A stretch of 64,000 nt of DNA from Thermococcus eurythermalis (lineage in GTDB: Archaea > Methanobacteriota_B > Thermococci > Thermococcales > Thermococcaceae). Positions 6,950-14,595 of this stretch are shown in pieces (position 1 is the stretch's first letter; every line of letters begins with the position of its first letter). The translations under genes were made by a program, and so were the position numbers. Location of the stretch: the NCBI RefSeq assembly GCF_000769655.1, contig NZ_CP008887.1, positions 620,001 to 684,000 of the forward strand, in the 5' to 3' direction. The notes beneath the pieces were generated by a model. The model made no database searches, had not been told where the DNA came from, and saw only the letters and a program-made list of their open reading frames with translations.

Positions 6950-7159
6950 TCAAACATTCATAACAACAAACTTCTCAATCTTCTTAATTTGCTCAATTAG
7001 TTCCTGTGCAAAATCATCAGAAATCCTATTATCTTGCTTCCCCTGTTCAATTAAGTTCTCAAGAGCTTCTAACTCTTCAAACAAAGCATCTCTGATAACT
7101 GCTTCAGTTCTCAACAAATCATTAATCATTTCACTAATACTCTTCACTTCCTTAATCAT
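6950..7159 (-). CDS. Small coiled-coil protein
   Basis: A 69-residue protein, almost entirely one amphipathic helix (MIKEVKSISEMINDLLRTE... LENLIEQGKQDNRI...). ATG 7159 follows GGGTG at good spacing; a GTG at 7162 is also in frame. TATA-like CTTATAAA lies upstream (about 7194-7201 on the minus strand), so it has its own promoter, one of the few in the element without a CTAAG box. The function is unknown. Confidence 0.6.
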   Translation of the reverse strand: MIKEVKSISEMINDLLRTEAVIRDALFEELEALENLIEQGKQDNRISDDFAQELIEQIKKIEKFVVMNV

Positions 7160-7215
7160 CACAATACACCCAAAGAAAAAATATAAAGAAGGGTTTTATA
7201 AGTGTTTTTAGGGGG

Positions 7216-8229
7216 TCAGAAGAAGTAGCTAATCTTGTTTAGAAGTTCAAGAGTCTTATCAAAATCTTCAAAATCACTGAATTTGACTTTGTTCTTTCTG
7301 ACAAAGAGTTTCAACCCATCTTTGATGTTCTTCTGTTGGACAAGCCAGTAAACTTTACACTTCTCTTTATAATCACAGGCCTCACAAAAGTCAATATTGA
7401 GTAACACAGGGCTGTCAGGGTTCTTAATTCTCTCAGCATAATCTTCAAAATACTTAATCCAACTCTCTGCTTCCTCATCTCTGTAATGTATTTTTATGTT
7501 CATATCATCATCAAACATCAAATCACCCCTTCTCTGACCCTTCTTTGTGTTTTGAGTGATAAGCTTCCAGTCTAGAGCTTCCTTCTTCCAGTATCTGTAC
7601 AGATAGGGACTAAAGACAATCACAGCATCAAAGAACAGCTTGTAGAACTGAAGCTGTAAGTAGTCAAACTGATGAATGTGCCTACTCTTTATCTCAATCC
7701 CAATCTTTTTTTGATTAGGTGTGAAGAGGACAACATCAATTCTGCTGTAGAACAGAACCCCCTGAAACTCCTCTTCCACAACAACATCAAACTCAACAAA
7801 ATCACTGAATCTTGTTTGTGAGAGCTTGTACTTCAAGAACCTATCAAACCAAGTCCCAGTCTTCTGACTCCAACCCTGATTAAGGTAATTTGTCTCAGAG
7901 AACTGTGAATCACTAACTTTATAGTAACCATCACCATATCTATCAATATGCTTCTTTCTGAGCATATAAGCCTGATACTCACACCTGCTCAAATGAGAGA
8001 CAGCTATTGCATCAGCAGGGATTAACCTAACTTCTTCAGACTCTGAAATCTCCTGCTTAAGTTCTTCCCATTTTTCTGTCTCATACACTTGCTCAAACTC
8101 CTCAAAGATTTGATAGACTTCCTCTAAGAACTCTTTAACAAACTCTAAATCTTCATCAGAGAGTCTGATTGGGTATGATTCAAACTTTGATTGTGGTTGA
8201 CTGATGACCCCAGTCATTGTGATTCCCAT
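7216..8229 (-). CDS. Cas4-like / RecB-family Fe-S exonuclease
   Basis: A 337-residue PD-(D/E)XK nuclease of the Cas4 type. Asp165 in YSRIDVVLF, Glu179 and Lys181 in GIEIKSR, and a Gln/Tyr motif (FDYLQLQFYK) form the nuclease core. Cys83 (SRCEYQ) with Cys282, Cys285 and Cys291 (FCEACDYKEKC) form the 4Fe-4S cluster site typical of the family. Cas4-like enzymes occur in many archaeal viruses and plasmids, where they process DNA ends during replication or recombination; no cas genes are near, so a CRISPR role here is unlikely. The ~65-residue N-terminal acidic helical extension is not part of the core. The upstream region is shared with the divergent 8495 gene. Confidence 0.85.
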   Translation of the reverse strand: MGITMTGVISQPQSKFESYPIRLSDEDLEFVKEFLEEVYQIFEEFEQVYETEKWEELKQEISESEEVRLIPADAIAVSHLSRCEYQAYMLRKKHIDRYGDGYYKVSDSQFSETNYLNQGWSQKTGTWFDRFLKYKLSQTRFSDFVEFDVVVEEEFQGVLFYSRIDVVLFTPNQKKIGIEIKSRHIHQFDYLQLQFYKLFFDAVIVFSPYLYRYWKKEALDWKLITQNTKKGQRRGDLMFDDDMNIKIHYRDEEAESWIKYFEDYAERIKNPDSPVLLNIDFCEACDYKEKCKVYWLVQQKNIKDGLKLFVRKNKVKFSDFEDFDKTLELLNKISYFF

Positions 8230-8250
8230 TCATAATATAGTGAAATTTTC

Positions 8251-8258
8251 ACTTAGCA
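8251..8258 (-). promoter_or_regulatory. CTAAGT box upstream of the Cas4-like gene
   Basis: On the minus strand TGCTAAGTGA is followed by TATATTATG just before the start at 8229. It matches the CTAAGT boxes at 13046, 13231, 13611 and 14625. The close spacing suggests a leaderless or nearly leaderless message. Confidence 0.45.
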
Positions 8259-8295
8259 ATTAGAATAAAACAGTGTAAAGTGATGACCATATATC

Positions 8296-8313
8296 ATATA
8301 TTATATAATATAT
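8296..8313. promoter_or_regulatory. AT-rich palindrome in divergent intergenic region
   Basis: ATATATTATATAATATAT is a perfect 18-bp palindrome in the 265-bp gap between the Cas4-like gene and the only plus-strand gene of the element. It is related to the palindrome at 8481-8498. Confidence 0.5.
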
Positions 8314-8461
8314 ATGAATAAGAGTGTGGGGTTCACTGCAAATTGAATACCACAACTAAATCTCTTACCACCTTTCATTGTAAAGGATAATTGTATGGTG
8401 ATAAGCTGGGTTATACAAAACAAAAATAGTCACAAAATGAAGGGTTTCAATATATGATGAA

Positions 8462-8476
8462 AAAGCTTTTAATCCA
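8462..8476 (+). promoter_or_regulatory. TATA/BRE-like promoter of the 8495 gene
   Basis: AAAAGCTTTTAATCC contains a Thermococcales-style BRE/TATA (AAGC-TTTTAAT) centred about 26 bases before the ATG at 8495. This would give transcription starting at or near the start codon. Confidence 0.5.
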
Positions 8477-8480
8477 TTAT

Positions 8481-8498
8481 TCATATTATATAATATGA
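8481..8498. promoter_or_regulatory. Operator-like palindrome covering a start codon
   Basis: TCATATTATATAATATGA is a perfect 18-bp palindrome whose right arm contains the ATG (8495-8497) of the plus-strand gene. With the TATA box directly upstream, a protein bound here would stop initiation. Confidence 0.6.
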
Positions 8499-8941
8499 GT
8501 GAGCTTAATTATTATGTTGGAAAGATGGTGTTTGATTTTATCAAAGCACAGTATTTGAACAGGGAGATACTAGAACAAGAAGAGCTTGTGATAGACTTAA
8601 ACAAAATATCTGAATACTGCTTTGAAGACATTTCTGACAAATTTGTATATGATGAAGCAATAATACACTATTGTGGTGTTTTAATATACTACAAAAAACA
8701 CACAAAAGACAATGTTATTGTGTTTGATGTGATGATTGACTTCTACAAAGAAAAGAAGACTGTAACAGATACAATCTCAATAGTACTGTACCCCAGATTC
8801 TTTGATTGGGGTGAGATTAATAAATATGAGATTAAAGCTGAGTTGTACAGTACAACAGCAAAGACAAATGAAAGCTTCCTCATTGTACTGGGTGATGATG
8901 AGAGTGCTGTGGTTGAGGATGATATTGATGATGACATCTAA
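8495..8941 (+). CDS. Acidic hypothetical protein, only plus-strand element gene
   Basis: A 148-residue protein starting MSELNYYVGKMVFDF. It appears alpha/beta, with an acidic tail (VVEDDIDDDI). It is the single gene of the element read rightwards, with its own TATA box and an operator-like palindrome over its start codon, so it is probably made as a leaderless transcript and tightly repressed. A separately controlled acidic protein could be a regulator or a DNA-mimic anti-defence protein, but no sequence match supports either. Confidence 0.7.
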   Translation: MSELNYYVGKMVFDFIKAQYLNREILEQEELVIDLNKISEYCFEDISDKFVYDEAIIHYCGVLIYYKKHTKDNVIVFDVMIDFYKEKKTVTDTISIVLYPRFFDWGEINKYEIKAELYSTTAKTNESFLIVLGDDESAVVEDDIDDDI

Positions 8942-9468
8942 TGTAACCTCAGCACCAAAAATCTTACACAATCTTACAAATCTTACAGCTTTCTCCTGCC
9001 TTCTTTTATACTAAAGAAGCCCTATTAAGGCTTATCTCTGTTTTAGCCAAATAAGGCCTTATACAGCTTTCTTTCAACAAACAGAGAATTATGGTTGATG
9101 TAAGATTGTAAGATTTGTAAGATTAATTAAATTGTGAGAACATTAATGTTATTGACAAATGTAAAGGGTTATGACAAGAATGTAAAGATTTTTTGAAAAA
9201 GTTTGATTGTATATGATTTTCAATCTTACAATCTTACAAATAGCTCCCCTGTGAAGGCTCTATTTCAAAATCTGAGGATTTTTAGGCTTGTAAGATTGAT
9301 GGTTTTCAATAGTTTTAGAAGGTCTGTGAGACCTTCTTTGATACTAAGGAAGCCCTCTTCTGTCTGTAAGATTGTAAGATTTGTAAGAATGGTAAATCTT
9401 ACAGTTCATCTTACAAACTTCTTACACCAGAAAAGTTTGTTTTTGAAACCAAGTAAAAAGAAAAGACA
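8942..9468. other. Candidate replication origin: iteron array and hairpins
   Basis: A 527-bp gap next to the replicase gene. The 9-mer TGTAAGATT (or its complement AATCTTACA) occurs about a dozen times: 8960, 8970, 8979, 9099, 9107, 9116, 9222, 9230, 9289, 9365, 9373, 9395, with near-copies at 9382, 9407 and 9418. They come in twos and threes spaced 8-10 bases, close to one helix turn. Between clusters lie a perfect hairpin AGAAGGTCT-GTG-AGACCTTCT (9317-9337) and a 15-base repeat TACTAARGAAGCCCT (9009-9023 and 9342-9356). Iterons beside a replicase gene are the usual plan of plasmid and virus origins. Weak frames here overlap the array and are not genes. Confidence 0.7.
9317..9337. repeat. 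Perfect 9-bp hairpin inside the iteron region
   Basis: AGAAGGTCT and AGACCTTCT pair around a GTG loop. This is the longest tight hairpin in the candidate origin. Confidence 0.6.
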
Positions 9469-12400
9469 TCAAATTCTTTTCACCTTGAATACTGGTACTT
9501 CACTGTTGTTGAGTAGTGATGACATTTCTGTTCCCAATAGTTCTATGTTCTTTCTAAACTTTGTTAATAATAATTCCTTCACTTTTTCTGCAACCTTTTC
9601 TTCATCATTAACACTGATTCTAGTGAGTAAGAGTGAGATAAACTTGTCAAAGCTGATTGAATCATAATTCTTGACTTCTTTGAGCAGTTGATACACTTCT
9701 TCTACAAGCTCTTCTTCATCAGTTTTGTTTGTTCTAACCTCTGTTAAATCAATTAGAAGCCCCCAAACTGGTTTATTGTTGATTCTGACAGTCTTGAGTT
9801 TAGCAATGTTCTTGTACTTGTAGTTGATGAGTGTTTCTAGTTCTTTGAGACTTCTAATCTCTTCAAACAGTTTGTTTGTTTCTCTTAGCATTCTAAGTAC
9901 TGTTGAAGTAACAAGCAATTCACCCTTATCTGTTCTCTTGATGAATGTTGCTGATTCCAATTTTTCAATAATGTCATCAACATAGAGTACTGATTCTGAG
10001 ACATCATTTTGTATAGCTTCTATTTGTTCAATAATCTCTGTTGAGTGTTCTGCTATGTATTTGAGCTTCTCTTTGAGTTTTTCAACACCAAATGCTTCTG
10101 CAAAGTCATACAGTATTACAAGCCCTGCCCAGACTTGTGCATACAATTGGAGTCTTCTGGAGTGTACATTCAGGTTAAGCTCTTTCAGAATCTTATAACT
10201 CTCTTTAACAAGGTCTGTGAAGGTTTGATTCTTTGCTCTGAAGTACTCTACTAAGAGGTCTGCTATTCTATAACCAACACCCTCTGTTAGCTCATAAATC
10301 TTGTCTACTGTTTCTTCTGTTTCAAAAACATAATCTTCTAGCTTTATCTGTATAACCCTGTCTTTGAATGCCTCATCTTCTACCATTAGTTTATTATTAC
10401 TGGTTATCATAAGAGTGGCTCTAAGGTCAATATTCAGAGAACTGAGGTCTGCTCTACCCCTTGTTACACTCTTGACACCTGTTAGGTATGCTTTCACAAA
10501 ATCTCTTAGGTTCTTGTCTATTTTGCTAACATCATCAAGGGCAATCATAAAGTGTCCAAGGGAGAGTGCTTTCACAATTCTGAAGTCACTCTTGACCTCT
10601 TGTACTGAAAGCTTCTTTATTGCAAATGCTTTCTCTGTGAGGAGTTCTGCTAGGGTTGATTTACCAATCCCAGCTTCTTTGCTCCAAACCCACAACAATG
10701 GTTTCATTCTGAGTTCATTATTGAAGTAGGAGCTTATGAATGTCCCAGATACTGTGTAGAATAGGTTGATGTCCTGGATTTCTGAGAGAATTTCCAGGAA
10801 TTTTCTGATGTCATCATCAGAGACCATCTGGTGGTAGTTTCTAGTGTCAGAGAGTGAGTAAGTCTCATTCCAAAACTCAATAGCATTGTGTGTGTATCTC
10901 TTCTTTTCTTCATCCCAGTTCATTTCAAAAGTCTCTGAGAGCTTTGTTATCTTAATCTTGTAATATCTGATGAGTATTTCAAACACAGCTTGTAGGATTG
11001 TCTCTATTTGCTGTTTTGACTTCATTCTGACCAGGGGTGAGCCATAGAGGTATTCTGCAATCTTCTTGAGGCTGGCCTGTTTGAATTCTTCAGTAGTGAA
11101 GTCTGAGATGATTTTGACAGTGTAGAGCCACTCAGAAGTCTTTTTCAGTTCATTTCTCTTTATTGTGACCTCTTTGAGGATTATTCTTGCTTTTATGAAG
11201 TTCTCTCTCCCAATCAGTTTAAGTTCATTCTCATCAGTTCTTTTGTAGAATGCAAGTGTTACTGAGTCTCTGAAGACTTCAACATCAACAATTCTTCCTT
11301 TATTGCTTATTCTAACCCTTCCTAGGAACTTTTTGTTATAAACATAACCCTTCTGCTTCAGTACTTCTATTATGTCTTTTTTGAGCTTTATTATGATTTC
11401 TTTTGCTTCTTCTAGCTCTAGTTTGTTAGCATTAGCAAATTGTGAGAGTCTTCTGTCTTCTATGATGTTCCCTTGCTCATCTTGTGTGAAGAAGAAACTG
11501 ACTGTTGCTATCTTCTCTCTTCCAGAGAACTCTTCTTGTTTGACTATTGATTTAACAATGCTTATTCTTTGTTTTTCTTCATCATCATTGAGCAAACTGA
11601 TGAGTTCTTCTGTAATAAACCTTAACTGTTCTTCTGTTATTCTACTGTATTTGTATATGGTAGATAGGGTAAAGAACATCAGATTGTGTCTTGTACTCTG
11701 TTTATAGAAGTCTTTAATTACTAAGTAAACATCTCTTGCTACTTCTGTGAGCTTGTCATCATCAATATCAATTACTGTATCATCATCAAATTCCTTTTCT
11801 GTGTTTTTCCTTGCTTCTCTGAGCTTCTCTAGTTCATTAACCAACTCTATGAACTTCTCTTTTTTAGTTGTTTCTTCAGTTTTGTAAACAATCCTAGCTT
11901 GCTTTTTGCTTTCTTGATTTATGCTGTATGGTAGTCTAATAATCCTAGCAAAGTCATAGATATTATCAACTTTGAAGTTTGAGTCTCTAAAGATTTCTGT
12001 TAACAGAGAGAGCCTCTTATATTCCTCTTCTGATAGGAGTTGTGAGAGCACTATCTTGATATGGATTCCTCTTCCACTCTGAATTACACTGTAGTGGATT
12101 TCTCTGTTTGTGAACCACTTCTGCATAATTTCTCTGATGTCTTTGTTGATTTCCTTGATTGATATTGGTTGGTGTCCCTGTTTGTCAATGTCAATAAATA
12201 CAACCCTGCTTTCTTTGATTGCAAATTCTGCTTTTCTTTTTGCTTGTTGGTAGATGAAGATGCTGTGGTATAGGTTGTACTCTTCTATGTTTTCAATTAT
12301 CCAAATCTTAATTTTTTGAGGCTCTTCTTTGAGTTCTTTGATTGTGAAGTAGAAGTCTATCTTGCCTTTATTCTCCTTGTTGAGTCTGGTGAGGCAGAAG

Positions 12401-12561
12401 TACCAGTCATCTCTGTCAGCCCAGCCTTGCTCTTCTAGATAGTATTGTTGAAGGTACTTAACAATTTGTTCTGCTGTTTGTTCTTTATTAATTTCTAAGT
12501 GTTTTTTGTCTTTATTATTACTGAGGGTCTTTTGTTCCTGTGGGGTTGGGGCTGTCATCAT
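9469..12561 (-). CDS. Primase-polymerase fused to SF3 helicase (element replicase)
   Basis: A 1030-residue replication protein. The N-terminal half holds an archaeo-eukaryotic primase/polymerase core: metal-binding Asp124 and Asp126 in VFIDIDKQGH, His167 in SGRGIHIKI, and the basic FARIIRLPYSIN near 204-215. The C-terminal half is a superfamily 3 helicase: Walker A WSKEAGIGKST (about 626-636), Walker B HFMIALDDVSK (about 670-680), sensor TLMITSNN (716-723), and a following Arg (AFKDRV). The same fusion runs replication in plasmids such as pRN1 and in several archaeal viruses. It probably starts replication at the iteron array directly downstream of its stop. The start codon overlaps the upstream gene's stop (GAATGATG). 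Confidence 0.92.
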   Translation of the reverse strand: MMTAPTPQEQKTLSNNKDKKHLEINKEQTAEQIVKYLQQYYLEEQGWADRDDWYFCLTRLNKENKGKIDFYFTIKELKEEPQKIKIWIIENIEEYNLYHSIFIYQQAKRKAEFAIKESRVVFIDIDKQGHQPISIKEINKDIREIMQKWFTNREIHYSVIQSGRGIHIKIVLSQLLSEEEYKRLSLLTEIFRDSNFKVDNIYDFARIIRLPYSINQESKKQARIVYKTEETTKKEKFIELVNELEKLREARKNTEKEFDDDTVIDIDDDKLTEVARDVYLVIKDFYKQSTRHNLMFFTLSTIYKYSRITEEQLRFITEELISLLNDDEEKQRISIVKSIVKQEEFSGREKIATVSFFFTQDEQGNIIEDRRLSQFANANKLELEEAKEIIIKLKKDIIEVLKQKGYVYNKKFLGRVRISNKGRIVDVEVFRDSVTLAFYKRTDENELKLIGRENFIKARIILKEVTIKRNELKKTSEWLYTVKIISDFTTEEFKQASLKKIAEYLYGSPLVRMKSKQQIETILQAVFEILIRYYKIKITKLSETFEMNWDEEKKRYTHNAIEFWNETYSLSDTRNYHQMVSDDDIRKFLEILSEIQDINLFYTVSGTFISSYFNNELRMKPLLWVWSKEAGIGKSTLAELLTEKAFAIKKLSVQEVKSDFRIVKALSLGHFMIALDDVSKIDKNLRDFVKAYLTGVKSVTRGRADLSSLNIDLRATLMITSNNKLMVEDEAFKDRVIQIKLEDYVFETEETVDKIYELTEGVGYRIADLLVEYFRAKNQTFTDLVKESYKILKELNLNVHSRRLQLYAQVWAGLVILYDFAEAFGVEKLKEKLKYIAEHSTEIIEQIEAIQNDVSESVLYVDDIIEKLESATFIKRTDKGELLVTSTVLRMLRETNKLFEEIRSLKELETLINYKYKNIAKLKTVRINNKPVWGLLIDLTEVRTNKTDEEELVEEVYQLLKEVKNYDSISFDKFISLLLTRISVNDEEKVAEKVKELLLTKFRKNIELLGTEMSSLLNNSEVPVFKVKRI

Positions 12562-13013
12562 TCAGCCTCACCCCCTATCATCTCTTCTTCAAATTTCTTG
12601 AGGTCAAAACATCTCTCAATTTCCCACTGTGGTACTTCCAGGATTAGTTTCTGAGTGTTCTTCTCTACATCAACAATGATTGTGATGTTGACTGTGAACC
12701 TGAACCCTGAGAAGCCAAATTCTGTTCTTAACATATCAACTATGATTGTTGGGATTTGATAGTTGATGTTGTATTGTTTGTAGTTGTACATTTTGCTGAG
12801 GAATTTAATTTTCTGCCCAGCAATTATCATTTCTGTCTTAATTTTGTCTTTCTTTTTCAGCTCTATGAGGCTTGTGATGTGTTTCTTTTTGACTGAGAAG
12901 TATCCAGCACCATTTATGATGCTGACTGTTCTCTCAGGAATGATGATTTTGAACTTTGTTTGTGCTATCATTTCAACAACAACATCATCTTGATTGTGAA
13001 CCTTACCCTTCAT
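12558..13013 (-). CDS. Hypothetical protein with possible AbrB-like fold
   Basis: A 151-residue protein beginning MKGKVHNQDD. ATG 13013 follows GGAGGTGATGCT; the frame extends upstream but without a ribosome site. It shares its opening (MKGK-[VI]-H) and a later strand-turn-strand piece (IPTIIVDML ... FRFTVNITIIVD) with the product of 13189-13578 (VPSTIAEVY ... MRVNITVIDDKIIV). That pattern resembles swapped-hairpin AbrB DNA-binding domains, which I offer as a weak match. It lies directly upstream of, and is coupled to, the replicase, so a role in replication control or origin binding is plausible. Confidence 0.65.
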   Translation of the reverse strand: MKGKVHNQDDVVVEMIAQTKFKIIIPERTVSIINGAGYFSVKKKHITSLIELKKKDKIKTEMIIAGQKIKFLSKMYNYKQYNINYQIPTIIVDMLRTEFGFSGFRFTVNITIIVDVEKNTQKLILEVPQWEIERCFDLKKFEEEMIGGEAE

Positions 13014-13192
13014 AGCATCACCTCCATTACACATAATACTATAGACCACTTAGTATAAATCAAAAAATGAAAGGTTGACAGTAACCCCACAACATCAATT
13101 CTGAGTGCTCTGATGAGTGCTATTGTGAGAAGTATGAGTTGTAGCAGTGCTATGATTGTGAAACCCTTCTCATTGACATTACCCATCATCAT
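13010..13192 (-). CDS. Small membrane protein
   Basis: A 60-residue protein with one clear hydrophobic span (FTIIALLQLILLTIALI) and a second moderately hydrophobic stretch near the C-terminus. ATG codons at 13192, 13189 and 13186 follow GGAGGTGATGA; the true start is uncertain by two codons. It overlaps both neighbours by 4 bases and so is translated as part of the replicase operon. Confidence 0.6.
   Translation of the reverse strand: MMMGNVNEKGFTIIALLQLILLTIALIRALRIDVVGLLSTFHFLIYTKWSIVLCVMEVML
13046..13055 (-). promoter_or_regulatory. CTAAGT box, internal promoter candidate
   Basis: On the minus strand TACTAAGTGG, followed by an AT box (TATAGTATTATG) and then the ribosome site of the 13013 start. 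It lies inside the membrane protein gene, so it would be an internal promoter for the replicase part of the operon. Confidence 0.4.
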
Positions 13193-13578
13193 TCATCACC
13201 TCCTTCTTCATTAGTATATAATATTATAGAGTACTTAGGATAAAGAAAAGAAATTGAGTCAGTAGAGACCCCTTCTTCAACTACTATTATTTTATCATCA
13301 ATAACAGTAATATTGACCCTCATCCCTTGTTCAACATATACTTCAGCTATTGTTGATGGGACTTTGAATCTGATGAGTTTGTTGTGTTTGAACTTCTTTG
13401 TTTTGAACTTTACAGTCCCCTGTTTTGTCACAAGAACACACACATACTCTTCTTTAAACTCAAAGTCTTCAGGGACTGTTCTCTTATAGATAACTAGTTG
13501 TGAGCTACTGTTTTTGAGCTTGTGTATTTTACCCTTCATTTCAATCTTCTCAACTTTTTGATTGTGTGTGTCAGTCAT
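13189..13578 (-). CDS. Hypothetical beta-rich, possible AbrB-like protein
   Basis: A 129-residue protein. After an N-terminal piece it continues MKGKIHKLKN, like the start of the 13013 gene product. LIRFKVPSTIAEVYVEQGMRV followed by NITVIDDKIIVVE (about 67-100) resembles the beta-hairpin of AbrB/SpoVT regulators (xVPxxIxExxxxxxGxxV). GGTGATAACAAG precedes the ATG. It heads the replicase operon; its promoter has a CTAAGT box and a palindrome. A regulator of copy number is a reasonable guess; the fold match is weak. Confidence 0.6.
   Translation of the reverse strand: MTDTHNQKVEKIEMKGKIHKLKNSSSQLVIYKRTVPEDFEFKEEYVCVLVTKQGTVKFKTKKFKHNKLIRFKVPSTIAEVYVEQGMRVNITVIDDKIIVVEEGVSTDSISFLYPKYSIILYTNEEGGDE
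13231..13240 (-). promoter_or_regulatory. CTAAGT box upstream of the small membrane gene
   Basis: On the minus strand TCCTAAGTAC, then TATAATATTATA (a 12-bp palindrome, 13217-13228), about 40 bases before the start at 13192. Same order as the other element promoters. Confidence 0.4.
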
Positions 13579-13589
13579 CTTGTTATCAC

Positions 13590-13620
13590 CTATTATATAA
13601 TAGTGATAAAATCACTTAGT
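13590..13620 (-). promoter_or_regulatory. Promoter and palindromic operator of the replicase operon
   Basis: On the minus strand ACTAAGTGAT (13611-13620) is followed by TTTATCA and then the palindrome CTATTATATAATAG (13590-13603), which is bracketed by TATCAC and GTGATA arms (13584-13608). The start of the first operon gene is at 13578. Confidence 0.55.
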
Positions 13621-13696
13621 GTTTCACTAAAAAATGATGAGTGAGTTTTTATAAAAATAAGCATAACTTCAAACAATGTTGTACACTCAAAAACCA

Positions 13697-13727
13697 ATTA
13701 TTCATATATATAATATATATGAATAAT
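13697..13727. repeat. 31-bp perfect palindrome
   Basis: Two 15-base arms (ATTATTCATATATAT and complement) around one base, in the gap between the 13745 gene's stop and the replicase operon promoter. It is the longest member of the AT-rich palindrome family. Confidence 0.6.
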
Positions 13728-13744
13728 GGAAATAGAAGAGAGGG

Positions 13745-14143
13745 TCACAGTGATTGCATCACTTCTTCTAGCTTCTCTTCAGCTTGCTGTGGGAATTTAA
13801 GTATTGAGATTTTTCTGTTTTCTACATCAATCTTTAACCCAAGAAATCTTCTATTGAAAAGATTTAGCAGTTGTGAGGCTGTGGTGTTGAATGTAAGTTG
13901 TAACCCTGACCTCCACCTTTCTAAATTTTCAGTGTAGCTTGCTTTGTTTCTATAATCTTCTATAAGCCATTCTCCTTCTTCTAATCTCAGTTCTGAGCAA
14001 TCAGTTGCATTAAAGAAGACTTTCATTGTGTTGTGTTTCTTATCATAGTGAAGCTTCTTAATAAGCACATTTTTGATTACACTGTTATCTTTGTCTTTTA
14101 CATTAGTTATAAAGCTTGAAGAAGAGACTTTCTTGTACTTCAT
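13745..14143 (-). CDS. Hypothetical protein
   Basis: A 132-residue soluble protein starting MKYKKVSSSSFITNV. Near residues 85-115, LQLTFNTTASQLLNLFNRRF followed by LGLKIDVENRKISIL, a helix then two strands, again faintly recalls the AbrB-like pieces of its neighbours. The start overlaps the stop of the 14140 gene, so it is the second gene of a two-gene operon. The function is unknown. Confidence 0.65.
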   Translation of the reverse strand: MKYKKVSSSSFITNVKDKDNSVIKNVLIKKLHYDKKHNTMKVFFNATDCSELRLEEGEWLIEDYRNKASYTENLERWRSGLQLTFNTTASQLLNLFNRRFLGLKIDVENRKISILKFPQQAEEKLEEVMQSL

Positions 14144-14595
14144 TCTATCATCACCCCTTCATCATCTTCTTCTATGTCTCTAAGAACTTCAATTGGTGGG
14201 TGGTCTTCTATGAATGCTTTGTACTCATACTGTTCAATCAATTGTTCTTCAATATCCCAATCCTCATCTTCCTCTTCTTCTTCATCACAGTCCTCTTCTT
14301 CATCTTCTGTTCTCTCTTTGAGAAGTTCATAATAGTCAAAGTCTTCATCACCCTCTTCTTCAAATTCAATCTTGTCTTTGAGTTCTTCATAAACTTCTAA
14401 TGCTCTTGTTGAATAATACCCTGTTCTGGAAACAATAACAACATCTGAGTTCTGCACAACTGCTGTGGTGTCATCTGCATAGACTAGTTTTCCAAAAAGG
14501 CTCATTTCACCTAGCCTTGTGTCAGAAAAAACAACATAAGAACCAACCTGCTTAACCCAATCCTTGTTGTGGATGTTGAACCTTTCACCAATCAT
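14140..14595 (-). CDS. Hypothetical protein with very acidic C-terminal half
   Basis: A 151-residue protein. The first ~65 residues look beta-rich (SYVVFSDTRLGEMSLFGKLVY, TAVVQNSDVVIVS). The rest is extremely acidic, with a run of Glu and Asp near 100-118. ATG 14595 is three bases after GGTGATATG; 14598 is also possible. A CTAAGTACC box lies at 14625-14636. Acidic proteins can be DNA mimics or histone-binding, but there is nothing specific here. This is the rightmost gene of the element. Confidence 0.65.
   Translation of the reverse strand: MIGERFNIHNKDWVKQVGSYVVFSDTRLGEMSLFGKLVYADDTTAVVQNSDVVIVSRTGYYSTRALEVYEELKDKIEFEEEGDEDFDYYELLKERTEDEEEDCDEEEEEDEDWDIEEQLIEQYEYKAFIEDHPPIEVLRDIEEDDEGVMIE

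Noticed and set aside
7216-8229. Cas4-like protein as part of a CRISPR system
   Set aside because: No cas1, cas2 or array nearby; stand-alone Cas4-like nucleases are common in archaeal mobile elements.
9203-9667. A 154-codon plus-strand frame over the iterons
   Set aside because: It overlaps the repeat array and runs antisense into the replicase gene; the product reflects the repeats.
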